The notes under the pieces: generated by a model | The model's database searches: none | What the model was told of the DNA's origin: nothing | The model's input: the letters and a program-made list of their open reading frames with translations, nothing else | DNA from: WLMZ01 sp037140375 | GTDB lineage: Bacteria; Actinomycetota; Acidimicrobiia; Acidimicrobiales; Ilumatobacteraceae | Assembly (NCBI GenBank): GCA_037140375.1 | Contig: JBAXER010000001.1 | Location: 1 to 64,000, forward strand | Length of the DNA stretch: 64,000 nt | Direction: 5' to 3' | Part shown: positions 8,121 to 17,353 of the stretch, piece after piece | Layout of the letters: each line of letters opens with the position of its first letter | How positions within the stretch are numbered: the stretch's first letter is position 1 | Made by a program: the position numbers and the translations under genes

Positions 8121-9320
8121 GTGCAACACCGTCGGTTACTGATCACCTTCGGGCTGCTGTCTGGGTTGTTCGGCGCGGGCTACGGCGTGATGTTCACGAT
8201 GCTCGACGACTTCCGAGACAAGTACGGAATCAGCGCCAGCGCGCTCGGCCTGATTGTTGCCGTCGGTTTCTTCTCATCGTTTTTTGCTCAAGTGTTTATT
8301 GCCCCCAGAGCCGACCGTGGCCACGCTCGCCAACTTGTGTATCTCGGCATGTTGTTCAACGTTGCCGGGCTGATGGGAATGGCGTTCGGTCACAACGCTG
8401 CGTTGTTGATGCTCGCTCGAATCGTGATGGGTATCGGTGCCGGTATGGCCGCTCCCGCTATTCGGCGAATCGTCATCTTGGCCGACCCCGACCATCTCGG
8501 CCAGAACATCGGGCGCATGCTTGCCGCCGACGTGGCCGGCTTCGCTGCCGGACCCGCTATCTCTGCGGCGCTCACCAAACCATTCGGCATTGCCGCTCCG
8601 TTCTTGGTGCTCGCCATCGCGAGCATCGCCTGCCTACCCGTAATCACACGGATACACGTGGACGAAACCGACGCCGCCGACCGACCCGCAACTCGCTTCG
8701 CCTTCGACCTCCTTCGTTCACGCCCATACGTAGGAGCGATCAGCCTTGGCGCTGCGGTGTTCTTGATGGTCGGCACCTTCGATTCATTGTGGGTGCTGGT
8801 GCTCAGCGACCTGAACACCAGCGACCTCATTGCCAACCTCGGCATCACCCTGTTCGCTGTTCCCCTCGCAGTGCTCGGACCATTCGGTGGTCGTCTCGCC
8901 CAACGTCTTGGCCCATTCAGAGTTGGCTCCGTCGGGCTGCTCGTGGGCGCAGCGATGATGTTCTCGTACGGCCGTTTACCATCGGGTATCGCGATGTTCT
9001 CTGTGGCCATGTTTCACGCAGTGAACGATGGCATCACGGTCTCGGCCTCGGGGGTCGCCGTGGGTCTCGTCGCCCCGGCCGACAGGCAGGCTGGCGCGCA
9101 GGGACTCATGGGCGGCGTACAGACCCTCGCGGGCGGTCTCGCCGCCATCGTCGCAAGTTCGTTGTATCAAAGCTCTGGCCGCGCAACGGCGTACACAACA
9201 TGCGCCGTAGCGATGGCCGTGCTCGTGGTTCTTGGCCTCGCCTGCGCCGGCCGTAACTGGGCCGCAAAGCCTGCGGACGAGACCGTTGATACTTCCGCGA
9301 CTACACCAGTGCTTGGCTGA
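8121..9320 (+). CDS. MFS transporter
   Basis: About 399 residues with twelve hydrophobic helices and a typical MFS loop after helix 2 (APRADRGHARQLVYLG, residues about 60-75). It lies 57 bases after the EamA gene in the same direction and may share its transcript. GTG at 8121 is the likely start. The substrate is unknown; the fold suggests a drug- or metabolite-efflux proton antiporter. Confidence 0.85.
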   Translation: MQHRRLLITFGLLSGLFGAGYGVMFTMLDDFRDKYGISASALGLIVAVGFFSSFFAQVFIAPRADRGHARQLVYLGMLFNVAGLMGMAFGHNAALLMLARIVMGIGAGMAAPAIRRIVILADPDHLGQNIGRMLAADVAGFAAGPAISAALTKPFGIAAPFLVLAIASIACLPVITRIHVDETDAADRPATRFAFDLLRSRPYVGAISLGAAVFLMVGTFDSLWVLVLSDLNTSDLIANLGITLFAVPLAVLGPFGGRLAQRLGPFRVGSVGLLVGAAMMFSYGRLPSGIAMFSVAMFHAVNDGITVSASGVAVGLVAPADRQAGAQGLMGGVQTLAGGLAAIVASSLYQSSGRATAYTTCAVAMAVLVVLGLACAGRNWAAKPADETVDTSATTPVLG

Positions 9321-9382
9321 ACCCGCAACGCTCGTTCTCGTTCGGCACCAACGCAGCGCACGCCATCGGCCAGACTGCAGAC

Positions 9383-10519
9383 ATGGCTGACGCGATTACC
9401 CCGTTCACGATCAACACCCCGCAGGCAGTGCTCGACGATTTGAGGGTGCGCCTCAACAACACCCGCTGGCCCGATGAGTTGCCCGGCACGAACTGGCGCT
9501 ACGGCACCGACCTCGCATACCTCAAAGATCTTTGCGAGTCGTGGAAGACCTTCGATTGGCGTGCAGTCGAGGCTCGCTTCAATAGCTGGCCGAACATCCT
9601 CACCACCATCGACGGCCAACAGGTGCACGCGATCCACGCACCGTCACCCGAGCCAGATGCATTCCCGCTCATCATGACCCACGGCTGGCCGGGATCGGTT
9701 GCCGAGTTCCTCGACGTGATCGAGCCATTGCGCGACCCGCGCAGCCACGGCGGCGATCCCGCCGACGCGTTCCACATTGTGATGCCATCAATCCCCGGCT
9801 ACGGCTGGAGCGGCCCCACCACCGAGCCAGGTTGGGACGTACGTCGCGTTGCCGAAGCATGGAAGGTGCTGATGGCTCGCCTCGGCTACTCGCGCTACGG
9901 CGCACAAGGTGGCGACTGGGGCTCAATGATTTCGTCGCAACTTGGCGTGGTCGACCCTGAGCACATGGCGGGTCTACACATCAACATGGTGCTCGGCATT
10001 CCCGGCGATGCGGCGCTCAGCGAGATCGAACAGGCCGACATGGCCGGCACGAGTGCGTTCGTTGCCGAAGGCAGCGCGTATCAACAGATCCAGGGCAAGA
10101 ACCCGCAGACGTTGGGCTATGGCCTCAGCGACTCGCCCGCCGGGCTTGCCGGCTGGATCATCGAGAAGTTCCATCACTGGAGCCACCATCCAGACGGCGA
10201 TGTCGAAACCGCTGTCACCCGTGATCAGTTGCTCGCCAACCTCACCCTGTATTGGGTGACCGAGACCATCAACTCAAGCACACGCTTGTATTTCGAGTCA
10301 CAAAAGAGCGGGCGCTTCCCACCGTTCGAGCGCGTCGAAGTGCCAACCGCGTGCGCTGTGTTCCCTGGCGAGATCCTGCGCATGCCCGAATCGTGGGCAC
10401 GCAATCTGTACAACGTGACCCGGTTCAGTCGCTTCGATCGCGGCGGACACTTCGCCGCTCTCGAGCAACCCGATCTGCTCATCGCCGACATACGCGAGTT
10501 CTTCCGCACGGTTCGCTGA
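9383..10519 (+). CDS. Epoxide hydrolase (microsomal type, EHN domain plus alpha/beta hydrolase)
   Basis: 378 residues. The N-terminal EHN domain (ITPFTINTPQAVLDDLRVRLNNTRWPDE) is followed by an alpha/beta hydrolase core. The oxyanion-hole motif HGWPGS and the nucleophile elbow GGDWGS (Asp nucleophile) are intact, and the catalytic His is in DRGGHFAALEQPD near the C-terminus. It hydrolyses epoxides to diols, probably for detoxification or for use of xenobiotics or terpenes. It is monocistronic. Confidence 0.92.
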   Translation: MADAITPFTINTPQAVLDDLRVRLNNTRWPDELPGTNWRYGTDLAYLKDLCESWKTFDWRAVEARFNSWPNILTTIDGQQVHAIHAPSPEPDAFPLIMTHGWPGSVAEFLDVIEPLRDPRSHGGDPADAFHIVMPSIPGYGWSGPTTEPGWDVRRVAEAWKVLMARLGYSRYGAQGGDWGSMISSQLGVVDPEHMAGLHINMVLGIPGDAALSEIEQADMAGTSAFVAEGSAYQQIQGKNPQTLGYGLSDSPAGLAGWIIEKFHHWSHHPDGDVETAVTRDQLLANLTLYWVTETINSSTRLYFESQKSGRFPPFERVEVPTACAVFPGEILRMPESWARNLYNVTRFSRFDRGGHFAALEQPDLLIADIREFFRTVR

Positions 10520-10555
10520 CCACTCGCGCGATTCACTCCACAGTCGTGGCAGGCT

Positions 10556-10912
10556 ATGTGCATGGCGTGGCTGATGAGCGAGGCACGAGTGTTCGCTTCT
10601 GTCGAACTTGCCAATGACCGACGCACCCGGCTCAAGGGTCTTATTGGGCGCGACACCATCGAGGGAGCGTTCGTGATTCCATCGTGTCGATGGGTGCACA
10701 CCATCGGAATGCACTTCCCTCTCGACATCGCCTACGTCGACTCGGCCAACGTGGTCATCAAGACAGAATCGCTACAGCGACACCGCGTCGGCGTGCCCGT
10801 GCTGCGCGCCCGAATGGTCATCGAGGCCAAGGCCGGAGCATTCGAACGATGGGGCCTACGAGTGGGCGACCCCATCGAGATCCGTACCACCGACCCCAAC
10901 GAAGTGAAATAG
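10556..10912 (+). CDS. DUF192 family protein
   Basis: 118 residues with the DUF192 signature: RLKGLIGRDTIEGAFVIPSCRWVHTIGMHFPLDIAYVD, then a C-terminal strand set ending in GDPIEI. The family forms a compact beta barrel of unknown function and is often secreted; here there is no signal peptide. It ends 3 bases before rsmI, so the two are probably co-transcribed. An ATG at 10574 (MSEARVF) is an alternative start. Confidence 0.85.
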   Translation: MCMAWLMSEARVFASVELANDRRTRLKGLIGRDTIEGAFVIPSCRWVHTIGMHFPLDIAYVDSANVVIKTESLQRHRVGVPVLRARMVIEAKAGAFERWGLRVGDPIEIRTTDPNEVK

Positions 10913-10915
10913 CTC

Positions 10916-11770
10916 ATGGGCACTCTTGTTCTTGTTGCCACGCCTATCGGCAACCTCGGCGACATGTCGCCGCGCGCCATCGAGGCGTTACAAAACAGCG
11001 CACTCATCTGTTGCGAAGACACCCGCCGCACCGGTGGGTTGCTGTCTCATTTCGGCATCTCGGGCGTGCGCATGGCCATCGCCAACGAACACACCGAAAC
11101 GGCACGCATCGACGAAGTGCTCAACCTGCTGTCTGCAGGCCAAACGGTTGCGCTGGTCACCGACGCGGGCACTCCGGGTATCAGCGATCCGGGCGAACGT
11201 CTGGTGCGCGCAGCGATTGATCACCATCATGTGGTGTCGGCCGTGCCCGGCCCCTCGGCCGACGTGATGGCCCTCGTGATCTCGGGGTTGCCCTGCCATC
11301 GCTACGTCTTCGACGGCTTCCTTCCGCGACGTGGGCCCGAACGCCAACAACGCCTTCGCGAAGCAACCGGCGAACGCCGAACCGTGGTGCTCTACGAAGC
11401 GCCCCACAGGCTCGCTCGCACCATCACCGACCTACACGCGATCTGCGGCGACAATCGCCGAGTGGTGCTCGCTCGCGAACTCACCAAAATGCACGAAGAG
11501 GTATGGCGCGGCACGTTGGCCGAAGCGGTCACGCATGTCGCGACGCGTGAGCCCCAAGGCGAATACGTCATCGTGCTCGAAGGCGCCGAACCACCAGCCG
11601 AAGCCGACGACAACGACATCCGCGCTGCGCTCACCGAACAGCTGGCGACCAGCGCGAGCACCAAGTCGGCGGTGGCCACAGTGGCCCAGCGCCTCGGCGT
11701 GCCGAAGAACCGGGTCTACGACATTGCGCTGTCGATGTCGGCTCAGCCTCGCGGCACCAGCGCAAGCTGA
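10916..11770 (+). CDS. rsmI: 16S rRNA (cytidine1402-2'-O)-methyltransferase
   Basis: 284 residues of the tetrapyrrole-methylase fold. LVATPIGNLGDMSPRAIEAL, CEDTRRTGGLL, VTDAGTPGISDPGERLV and the SAM-binding AVPGPSADVMALVISGLP are all diagnostic of RsmI/YraL. It methylates C1402 of 16S rRNA in the ribosome decoding centre. The C-terminal HTH-like tail ends in a short Arg/Gly-rich segment. Its last 28 bases overlap the convergent thioesterase gene. Confidence 0.95.
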   Translation: MGTLVLVATPIGNLGDMSPRAIEALQNSALICCEDTRRTGGLLSHFGISGVRMAIANEHTETARIDEVLNLLSAGQTVALVTDAGTPGISDPGERLVRAAIDHHHVVSAVPGPSADVMALVISGLPCHRYVFDGFLPRRGPERQQRLREATGERRTVVLYEAPHRLARTITDLHAICGDNRRVVLARELTKMHEEVWRGTLAEAVTHVATREPQGEYVIVLEGAEPPAEADDNDIRAALTEQLATSASTKSAVATVAQRLGVPKNRVYDIALSMSAQPRGTSAS

Positions 11771-12552
11771 CGGCTCTGCGCCACCAACTGGCCGGCGCTA
11801 TCCCAGACCTCGCCGTCTTCTTGCATGAAACCGTTCTGCACGATCTCCGTGTGAAAACGGCAACGCAGCGGGCCCGGGGCAGGAATGCCACGAATGTGCG
11901 CCGTGAGTTCAACCGTAGGAACCCATCCGGTTGGAATATCGATATTGAACACCGGCGGCGGCAGCGCATCGACGACAAGCAACAGCGACAGCGTGTCGAA
12001 CGGACGCCCATCGGCAAACGCCGCCCATCCCTCGATGAGTGCAACACCCGGTCGCGGATCAGAACGAAACGGCGCATGCTCGGGCCGGAAGAACACATTG
12101 ATGCGCTCGGCCAAACCAATGACGGTGCCCTCGCGCTGCGCCACGTGTTTGGTGCACTGCTCGATCGGCGGCAGATCGGGCGGCGCCATCGTGTTGTATC
12201 CGAAGCCGCCGCTTGACGCGGCAATGTCTCCAAAGCTGCCGATGACGCGCAGCAGTTGGCGGTCGCCACGCTGGATCGACCCGCTCATCGTGACCAACTG
12301 GCGCCCAGACTTGATCGTGTCGGCCGAAACGGTGATGGGACCCGCAGGGCCTGGCGCCAGATAATGAGCGGTTACCGAGATTGGGTCTGGCCGACCCGAC
12401 AGATCGCGCATTGCCTTGCCTGCGAGAGCGAGCAGATAGCCGCCGTTGGCATTGCCGTTGATATCCCAACCGGGGTGAATCTCTGCGTCGTACTGGCCGG
12501 CTTCGCGCTGCACCAACGCTGTGGCCTGATCAAACTCGAATTGCATCCGCAC
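11743..12552 (-). CDS. Acyl-CoA thioesterase-like protein (double hotdog)
   Basis: 269 residues. The segments HPGWDINGNANGGYLLALAGKAM and SVTAHYLAPGPAGPITV match the first hotdog of the TesB/'thioesterase family' group, and LIEGWAAFADGRPFDT and PTVELTAHIRG match the second. These enzymes hydrolyse medium- or long-chain acyl-CoAs. It is divergent from metG and overlaps rsmI by 28 bases at the 3' end. Confidence 0.82.
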   Translation of the reverse strand: MRMQFEFDQATALVQREAGQYDAEIHPGWDINGNANGGYLLALAGKAMRDLSGRPDPISVTAHYLAPGPAGPITVSADTIKSGRQLVTMSGSIQRGDRQLLRVIGSFGDIAASSGGFGYNTMAPPDLPPIEQCTKHVAQREGTVIGLAERINVFFRPEHAPFRSDPRPGVALIEGWAAFADGRPFDTLSLLLVVDALPPPVFNIDIPTGWVPTVELTAHIRGIPAPGPLRCRFHTEIVQNGFMQEDGEVWDSAGQLVAQSRQLALVPRG

Positions 12553-12639
12553 ATCTTCGCGGACGGCATTTCGATTTCCTCATTGCGCCAGACGCAAATC
12601 ACTCACCCATCGCAGCAGGCCGACCCGTAGTCTGTTGCC

Positions 12640-14151
12640 GTGGCCAACTTCTCGCTGACGACACCGATCTACTACGTGAACGCAAAGCCTCACTTGGGGC
12701 ATGCGTACACCACCATCATCGGCGACGCGCTCGCGCGTTGGCATCGCCTGATGGGCGACAACGTTCACTTTCTTACCGGCACCGACGAGCACGGTCTCAA
12801 GATCCAGCAAGCTGCCGACGAAGCGGGGCTCACGCCCATCGAGTTTGCCGACACCATTGCACCTCAGTTCAAAGAAGCGTGGGCCAAGCTCAACATCAGC
12901 AACGACGACTTCATTCGCACCACCGAGCCTCGCCACTACGCAGGCGTCGCGAAATTGCTGCAGGCCTGTTACGACGCCGGCGACATCGAGCTCGATGTGT
13001 ATAGCGGCAAGTACTGCGTGGCATGCGAGGAGTACTTCACCGACGAAGAGCTCGAAGACGACCTGTGCCCCATTCACAAACGGCCCGTCGAGTACTTCGA
13101 AGAAGAGAACTACTTCTTTCGCCTCTCACGCTTTCAGGACCGCCTACTCGAGTGGTACGCATCGCATCCGGGTGCAATGACTCCCGACTTTCGCGCCAAC
13201 GAGGCGCTGGGGCTCATCCGTTCGGGCCTGCGCGATTTCTCGGTGAGCCGCACCAGCCTCACGTGGGGCATCCCGTTGCCATGGGACAGCAAGCACGTTG
13301 CCTATGTGTGGTTCGACGCGCTCACCAACTACATGTCAGCAGTTGGCTACGGCACCGATGACGAACGCTTCAACGAATGGTGGCCGGTCGACTATCACCT
13401 CATCGGCAAAGACATCGTTCGGCATCACTGTGTGTATTGGCCCGCGATGCTGATGTCTGCTGGCATCGAATTACCCAAGGGTTGGGGCATCGGCGGATGG
13501 CTGCTCTCGGGCGGCGAGAAGATGAGTAAGACATCGGGCAACGTGGTGAACCCACTCGACCTAGTCGACGACATTGGTGTCGACGGCTTTCGTTACTACG
13601 TGCTCGCCGAGACCTCATTCGGCCAAGACGGCGACTTTACCTACGAGGGCCTGCTCACGCGTTACAACAGCGATCTCGCCAACAACCTTGGCAATCTGCT
13701 CAGCCGAGTGGCCACCGTTGTCGACAAAAAGTGTGGCGGCATCGGCCCCTCGCCTGCCGCCGACAGCGTGCTGGCCACAGCCGCAGAGTCGGCATGGCAA
13801 GACACTGCCGCCGCGTGGCACAACCTGCAGCCCAGCAAAGCGCTTGAGGCCACATGGTCACTCATTCGCGCCACCAACGCCTACCTCGAAAACAACGAGC
13901 CCTGGAAATCCGAGCCCGGCGAAGCGGTAGACCGAGTGATGGGCGATGCGCTCGAGGCGCTGCGCATTGTTGCCGTGCTCATTACGCCAGCCATTCCTCA
14001 AACAGCGCAAGCCGTTTGGGAGCGCATCGGCATGCCCGGCCAAGTCAGCGACCAACGCATTCCGGCTGCGGCCGCATGGGGCCAATACCCGGGCGGCGCA
14101 ACGGTCACCAAAGGCGACCCTTTGTTTCCCCGTCGCCAGCTTCCGGCCTAG
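12640..14151 (+). CDS. metG: Methionyl-tRNA synthetase
   Basis: 503 residues, the short bacterial form without the C-terminal dimer domain. HIGH-like motif PHLGHAYTT near the N-terminus, KMSKTSGN at about residue 290, WFDALTNY and an anticodon-binding helical domain at the end. The zinc-knuckle insert is a single one with cysteines in YCVACEEYF and DLCPIHKRP. Start is GTG at 12640. It begins the metG-tatD-ksgA-ispE group, a conserved actinobacterial order. Confidence 0.97.
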   Translation: MANFSLTTPIYYVNAKPHLGHAYTTIIGDALARWHRLMGDNVHFLTGTDEHGLKIQQAADEAGLTPIEFADTIAPQFKEAWAKLNISNDDFIRTTEPRHYAGVAKLLQACYDAGDIELDVYSGKYCVACEEYFTDEELEDDLCPIHKRPVEYFEEENYFFRLSRFQDRLLEWYASHPGAMTPDFRANEALGLIRSGLRDFSVSRTSLTWGIPLPWDSKHVAYVWFDALTNYMSAVGYGTDDERFNEWWPVDYHLIGKDIVRHHCVYWPAMLMSAGIELPKGWGIGGWLLSGGEKMSKTSGNVVNPLDLVDDIGVDGFRYYVLAETSFGQDGDFTYEGLLTRYNSDLANNLGNLLSRVATVVDKKCGGIGPSPAADSVLATAAESAWQDTAAAWHNLQPSKALEATWSLIRATNAYLENNEPWKSEPGEAVDRVMGDALEALRIVAVLITPAIPQTAQAVWERIGMPGQVSDQRIPAAAAWGQYPGGATVTKGDPLFPRRQLPA

Positions 14152-14156
14152 TCGTC

Positions 14157-14930
14157 ATGTCGCCAACGCTGCAGTGGACCGACAACCACTGTCACCTTCA
14201 CGACGAGCGCATGCCTGGCGGCGCGGCAGCCGCAGTTGCAGCCGCACGCGAATCTGGCGTGGTCACGATGATCACCGTCGGATGTGATGCCGCCACGTCG
14301 CAGGCCGCCATCGCTGTAGCCAACGAGTTCGACGACGTGTGGGCCACGGTTGGGTTGCACCCGCACGACGCGATCAACGGTGTCGACACCATCACATCGA
14401 TGTTCGATCATCCAAAGGTCATCGCTGTCGGCGAATGCGGCCTCGACTATTACTACGACCACTCACCTCGCGACACACAGCGCGAAGCGTTCGCTCAGCA
14501 GATTCAACTCGCCCATCAGTTGGCGCTTCCGTTGGTCATTCACACCCGCGACGCATGGGCCGAAACCTTCGACATCTTGCAGGTCGAGGGCGTACCCGAC
14601 CAGACCATCTTCCACTGCTTTACGGGTGGCCCCGACGAAGCTCGAACCTGCCTCGACCTTGGTGGGTTCCTGAGCTTCTCGGGCATCGTCACGTTTAAGA
14701 CGGCAGTCGATGTTCAGGCCGCGGCGCTGCTGTGTCCGCTCGATCGCATGCTGATCGAGACCGACAGCCCCTATCTCGCGCCTGTGCCGCATCGCGGCAA
14801 GGCCAACCAACCAGCGTTCGTGTCGTACATCGGCACTCACATTGCTGCCATTCGCGACGACACAGCGGCCAACATTGCCGCCGCCACCACAGCAGCAGCG
14901 CGGCTTGCGTTCCCGCGACTCGCTCCGTAG
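14157..14930 (+). CDS. tatD: TatD-family 3'-5' exonuclease/metal-dependent hydrolase
   Basis: 257 residues. Metal-binding DNHCHLHDER at the start, VGLHPHD, AVGECGLDYYYD, LPLVIHTRDAW, FHCFTGG and IETDSPYLAP, in the standard TatD order. It acts on DNA/RNA ends and is linked to oxidative damage repair. The ATG at 14157, 5 bases after the metG stop, gives the canonical start. There is no sign of truncation. Confidence 0.95.
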   Translation: MSPTLQWTDNHCHLHDERMPGGAAAAVAAARESGVVTMITVGCDAATSQAAIAVANEFDDVWATVGLHPHDAINGVDTITSMFDHPKVIAVGECGLDYYYDHSPRDTQREAFAQQIQLAHQLALPLVIHTRDAWAETFDILQVEGVPDQTIFHCFTGGPDEARTCLDLGGFLSFSGIVTFKTAVDVQAAALLCPLDRMLIETDSPYLAPVPHRGKANQPAFVSYIGTHIAAIRDDTAANIAAATTAAARLAFPRLAP

Positions 14931-14981
14931 CCTCAACGGTGCTGTCGGACCTCGTCAGCACCGTACGTCTCAGGAGCTGCG

Positions 14982-15512
14982 CTGAAACTCGACGTAACCG
15001 ACCGTCGCCGACTCGTTGCCGCCGCCCTGGCAACGATGGCCGTGTTCTTGTTGGTCTGGCTTTTCTCACGCGCGGACCCGGCAGCCAACACTGCTCCCAC
15101 CGCTGCACTCACGAACAGCAACGCAGTTCAGAACAACGCCACGTCGGCTGCCGATGGCGCCACCGGCCTGTTCGGAGCGAATGGACCAATCTTCATCGAC
15201 GGCCCGGCCACTCCTCCAAAGCCTGCGGTCATCCAGATCGTTGTGCCTGCCGTGAATCCGGCCGTCACAGTTGAGGGTGGCGCTTCGTACAGCCGAACCA
15301 TCGGCGTCATCGACGACTCGTGCTCATCGCCCGCCGCACCCATTGGCGCCACCATCACCGTGACCAACCGCGACAACGGCCACTCAGTGGTGTGCGTGAA
15401 CAACTACCCATACCCACTGCTGGCGCCCATGGTCATTGTCGTTTCCACCAAGCTGTACACCCGACTCGGCGAACTCGTCGACGCTCCGCTGCCCGTTCGA
15501 CTCACCTGGTAG
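14982..15512 (+). CDS. Membrane-anchored protein with a double-psi beta-barrel-like domain, in the rpfB/yabE position
   Basis: The reading frame has no ATG, GTG or TTG before ATG 15036, which sits in the middle of a hydrophobic segment. A CTG at 14982 has a good ribosome-binding site (AGGAG at 14972-14976) and would add LKLDVTDRRRLVAAALAT, giving the positive N-terminus a membrane anchor needs, so I propose CTG as the start (176 residues). A linker follows, then about residues 95-176 look like an RlpA/3D-type barrel (GATITVTNRDNGHSVVCVNN and TKLYTRLGELVDAPLPVRL). Mycobacterium rpfB and Bacillus yabE lie in this tatD-ksgA slot, which suggests a cell-wall role. The domain call is tentative. Confidence 0.6.
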   Translation: MKLDVTDRRRLVAAALATMAVFLLVWLFSRADPAANTAPTAALTNSNAVQNNATSAADGATGLFGANGPIFIDGPATPPKPAVIQIVVPAVNPAVTVEGGASYSRTIGVIDDSCSSPAAPIGATITVTNRDNGHSVVCVNNYPYPLLAPMVIVVSTKLYTRLGELVDAPLPVRLTW

Positions 15513-15522
15513 CCGCAGCCCG

Positions 15523-16353
15523 ATGACCCTGTCCCGTCGCGACATCAGCGACCTCCTGACTCAGCATGGCTTAGCGCCGCGCCGCGAGTTTGGCCAGAAC
15601 TTTGTGGCCGATCCCAACACCGTGCGCCGAATTGCGCGCTTGGCCAAGCTGAGCCCCACCGATCACGTGGTCGAAATCGGGGCCGGGTTGGGGTCGCTCA
15701 CCACCGCCCTCGCCGAAACCGGAGCCGCGGTCACCGCCATCGAGATTGATCACGGCATCGTTCCCGTGTTGCGTTCGGTCGTCGCCGACCTCGAGCGCGT
15801 CACCGTTATCGAAGGCGACGCGCAAGAGTTGCCATGGCACGAGCTACTCGCCGCCTCAACGCAATGGGTGCTCGTGGCCAACCTGCCCTACAACGTGGGC
15901 ACACCGTTGGTTCTCGATCTGCTCGACACCGTGCCCGAGATCGCGCGCATGTTGGTGATGGTGCAGCGCGAGGTCGCCGAACGCATCGTGGCCTCGCCAC
16001 GCACGTCGGCCTACGGAGCCATCACGGTCAAGGTCGCCTATTGGGCAACGGCCCGCATCGTGGGCTACGTACCATCCACCGTGTTCGTGCCCCAGCCAAA
16101 GGTCGAAAGCGCGCTCGTCGAGATCACCCGGCGACCCACACCGGCGGTTGCCGACATCGATCCAACAGCACTGTTCACTCTCGTCAAAGCCGGATTCGCC
16201 CATCGCCGCAAAATGCTGCGCGGCACGCTTGGCGGTCTGGTCACTCCCGAGCAGTTTGAACAAGCCGGCATCGCCCCCACGGCACGAGCCGAAGAACTCG
16301 ATGTTCATGCATGGGGTCGCCTCACGGTCATTACAGAGGCTGCCAAAAAGTGA
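15523..16353 (+). CDS. rsmA: 16S rRNA (adenine1518/1519-N6)-dimethyltransferase
   Basis: 276 residues. FGQNFVADPNTVRRIA at the N-terminus, SAM motif VEIGAGLGSLTTAL, acidic EIDHGIV, catalytic NLPYNVGTP and a C-terminal helical domain with GFAHRRKMLRG. It dimethylates two adenines in helix 45 of 16S rRNA (ksgA). The start is ATG 15523, giving MTLSRRDISDLL. Its stop overlaps the GTG of ispE. Confidence 0.96.
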   Translation: MTLSRRDISDLLTQHGLAPRREFGQNFVADPNTVRRIARLAKLSPTDHVVEIGAGLGSLTTALAETGAAVTAIEIDHGIVPVLRSVVADLERVTVIEGDAQELPWHELLAASTQWVLVANLPYNVGTPLVLDLLDTVPEIARMLVMVQREVAERIVASPRTSAYGAITVKVAYWATARIVGYVPSTVFVPQPKVESALVEITRRPTPAVADIDPTALFTLVKAGFAHRRKMLRGTLGGLVTPEQFEQAGIAPTARAEELDVHAWGRLTVITEAAKK

Positions 16354-17084
16354 TTGCCACCGTGAAGGCCCACGCCAAACTCACGGTCACGTTGGCCGTC
16401 ACTGGCGTACGCTCCGACGGATATCACCTCATCGATGCCGAGATGGTCACGCTCGACCTCGCCGACACGTTGTCCATCGATGCCGATGCAGAGTCCACAT
16501 CGATCACTGCCACTGGCGCCTACAGCGCTGGCATGCCGCTCGATGACAGCAATCTGACCAGCAAGGCCTTGCGCCTGTGTAATCGCCACGCAGCGGTGCA
16601 TCTCGACAAGGTGATCCCTCACGGTGGCGGTCTGGGCGGCGGATCCGCCGATGCCGCCGCAATTCTGCGTTGGGCCGGCTACACCGACCTCATCGCCGCA
16701 GCGAACCTGGGCGCCGATATTCCGTTTTGCATGGTGGGTGGCCGCGCTCGGGTGCAGGGCATCGGCGAGATCATCACCCCACTGCCGTTCGTGGCCCGAT
16801 CGTTCACGCTGGTCATTCCACCACTGAGCTGTTCAACACCTCGGGTGTATCGAGCATGGGACGACCTCGGCGGCCCCACGGGCGATGGCCCAAACGATCT
16901 CGAGTCGGCAGCGCTGGTAGTCGAGCCACAACTCGTGCGTTGGCGTGACCGAATTCGCGAAGCGGTGGGCACGGCGCCAACGCTTGCGGGCAGTGGCGCT
17001 ACGTGGTTTGTCGAGGCGCACATCGCCGATCTGGCCGCTGCGCTGCCTGACGCCCATGTGGTGTTCGCCTCAACCGTTGCGTGA
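16350..17084 (+). CDS. ispE: 4-diphosphocytidyl-2-C-methyl-D-erythritol kinase
   Basis: 244 residues, shorter than E. coli IspE (283), but with the GHMP-kinase core: VKAHAKLTVTLAVTGVRSDGYHLID at the start, the ATP loop PHGGGLGGGSADAAA and the C-terminal TLAGSGATWFVEA. It carries out the kinase step of the non-mevalonate isoprenoid pathway. Translation starts at GTG 16350, overlapping the rsmA stop by 4 bases, so the two are coupled. Confidence 0.92.
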   Translation: MIATVKAHAKLTVTLAVTGVRSDGYHLIDAEMVTLDLADTLSIDADAESTSITATGAYSAGMPLDDSNLTSKALRLCNRHAAVHLDKVIPHGGGLGGGSADAAAILRWAGYTDLIAAANLGADIPFCMVGGRARVQGIGEIITPLPFVARSFTLVIPPLSCSTPRVYRAWDDLGGPTGDGPNDLESAALVVEPQLVRWRDRIREAVGTAPTLAGSGATWFVEAHIADLAAALPDAHVVFASTVA

Positions 17085-17126
17085 TCCCAACCGTGGAGTG
17101 AGCTCATCGCTTTGCGGCTCGTCCCG

Positions 17127-17163
17127 AAAACGCAAAACGACCGCTCACGAGAGTGAACGGTCG
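17127..17163 (-). terminator. Rho-independent terminator of the bS22 gene
   Basis: Read on the minus strand, an 11-bp stem CGACCGTTCAC / GTGAGCGGTCG with one G-U pair and a 4-base loop is followed by TTTTGCGTTTT. It lies about 40 bases after the bS22 stop. On the plus strand the same hairpin could also end the ispE transcript, but there it lacks a T-run. Confidence 0.75.
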
Positions 17164-17201
17164 AGCGAACGTGGATGACCACGGCCGGTTGCGTAAAAAA
17201 G

Positions 17202-17294
17202 CTATTTACGACGCTGGTGACGAGTACGCCGCAGCATCTTCTTGTGCTTCTTTTTACGCATGCGCTTACGGCGCTTCTTGATCAACGAACCCAT
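17202..17294 (-). CDS. 30S ribosomal protein bS22 (AURKAIP1/COX24 domain)
   Basis: A 30-residue, very basic protein, MGSLIKKRRKRMRKKKHKKM followed by LRRTRHQRRK. It matches the actinobacterial AURKAIP1/COX24-domain protein identified as bS22 in mycobacterial ribosomes. It is flanked by a strong terminator and, upstream, a candidate promoter at 17354-17383, so it forms its own transcription unit. Its small size means it is often unannotated. Confidence 0.88.
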   Translation of the reverse strand: MGSLIKKRRKRMRKKKHKKMLRRTRHQRRK

Positions 17295-17353
17295 GGGTTG
17301 GGAACGCTACCGCCCCATCGGTCTGTGCCCAACCCCGCGTCCGAACCCGACCA

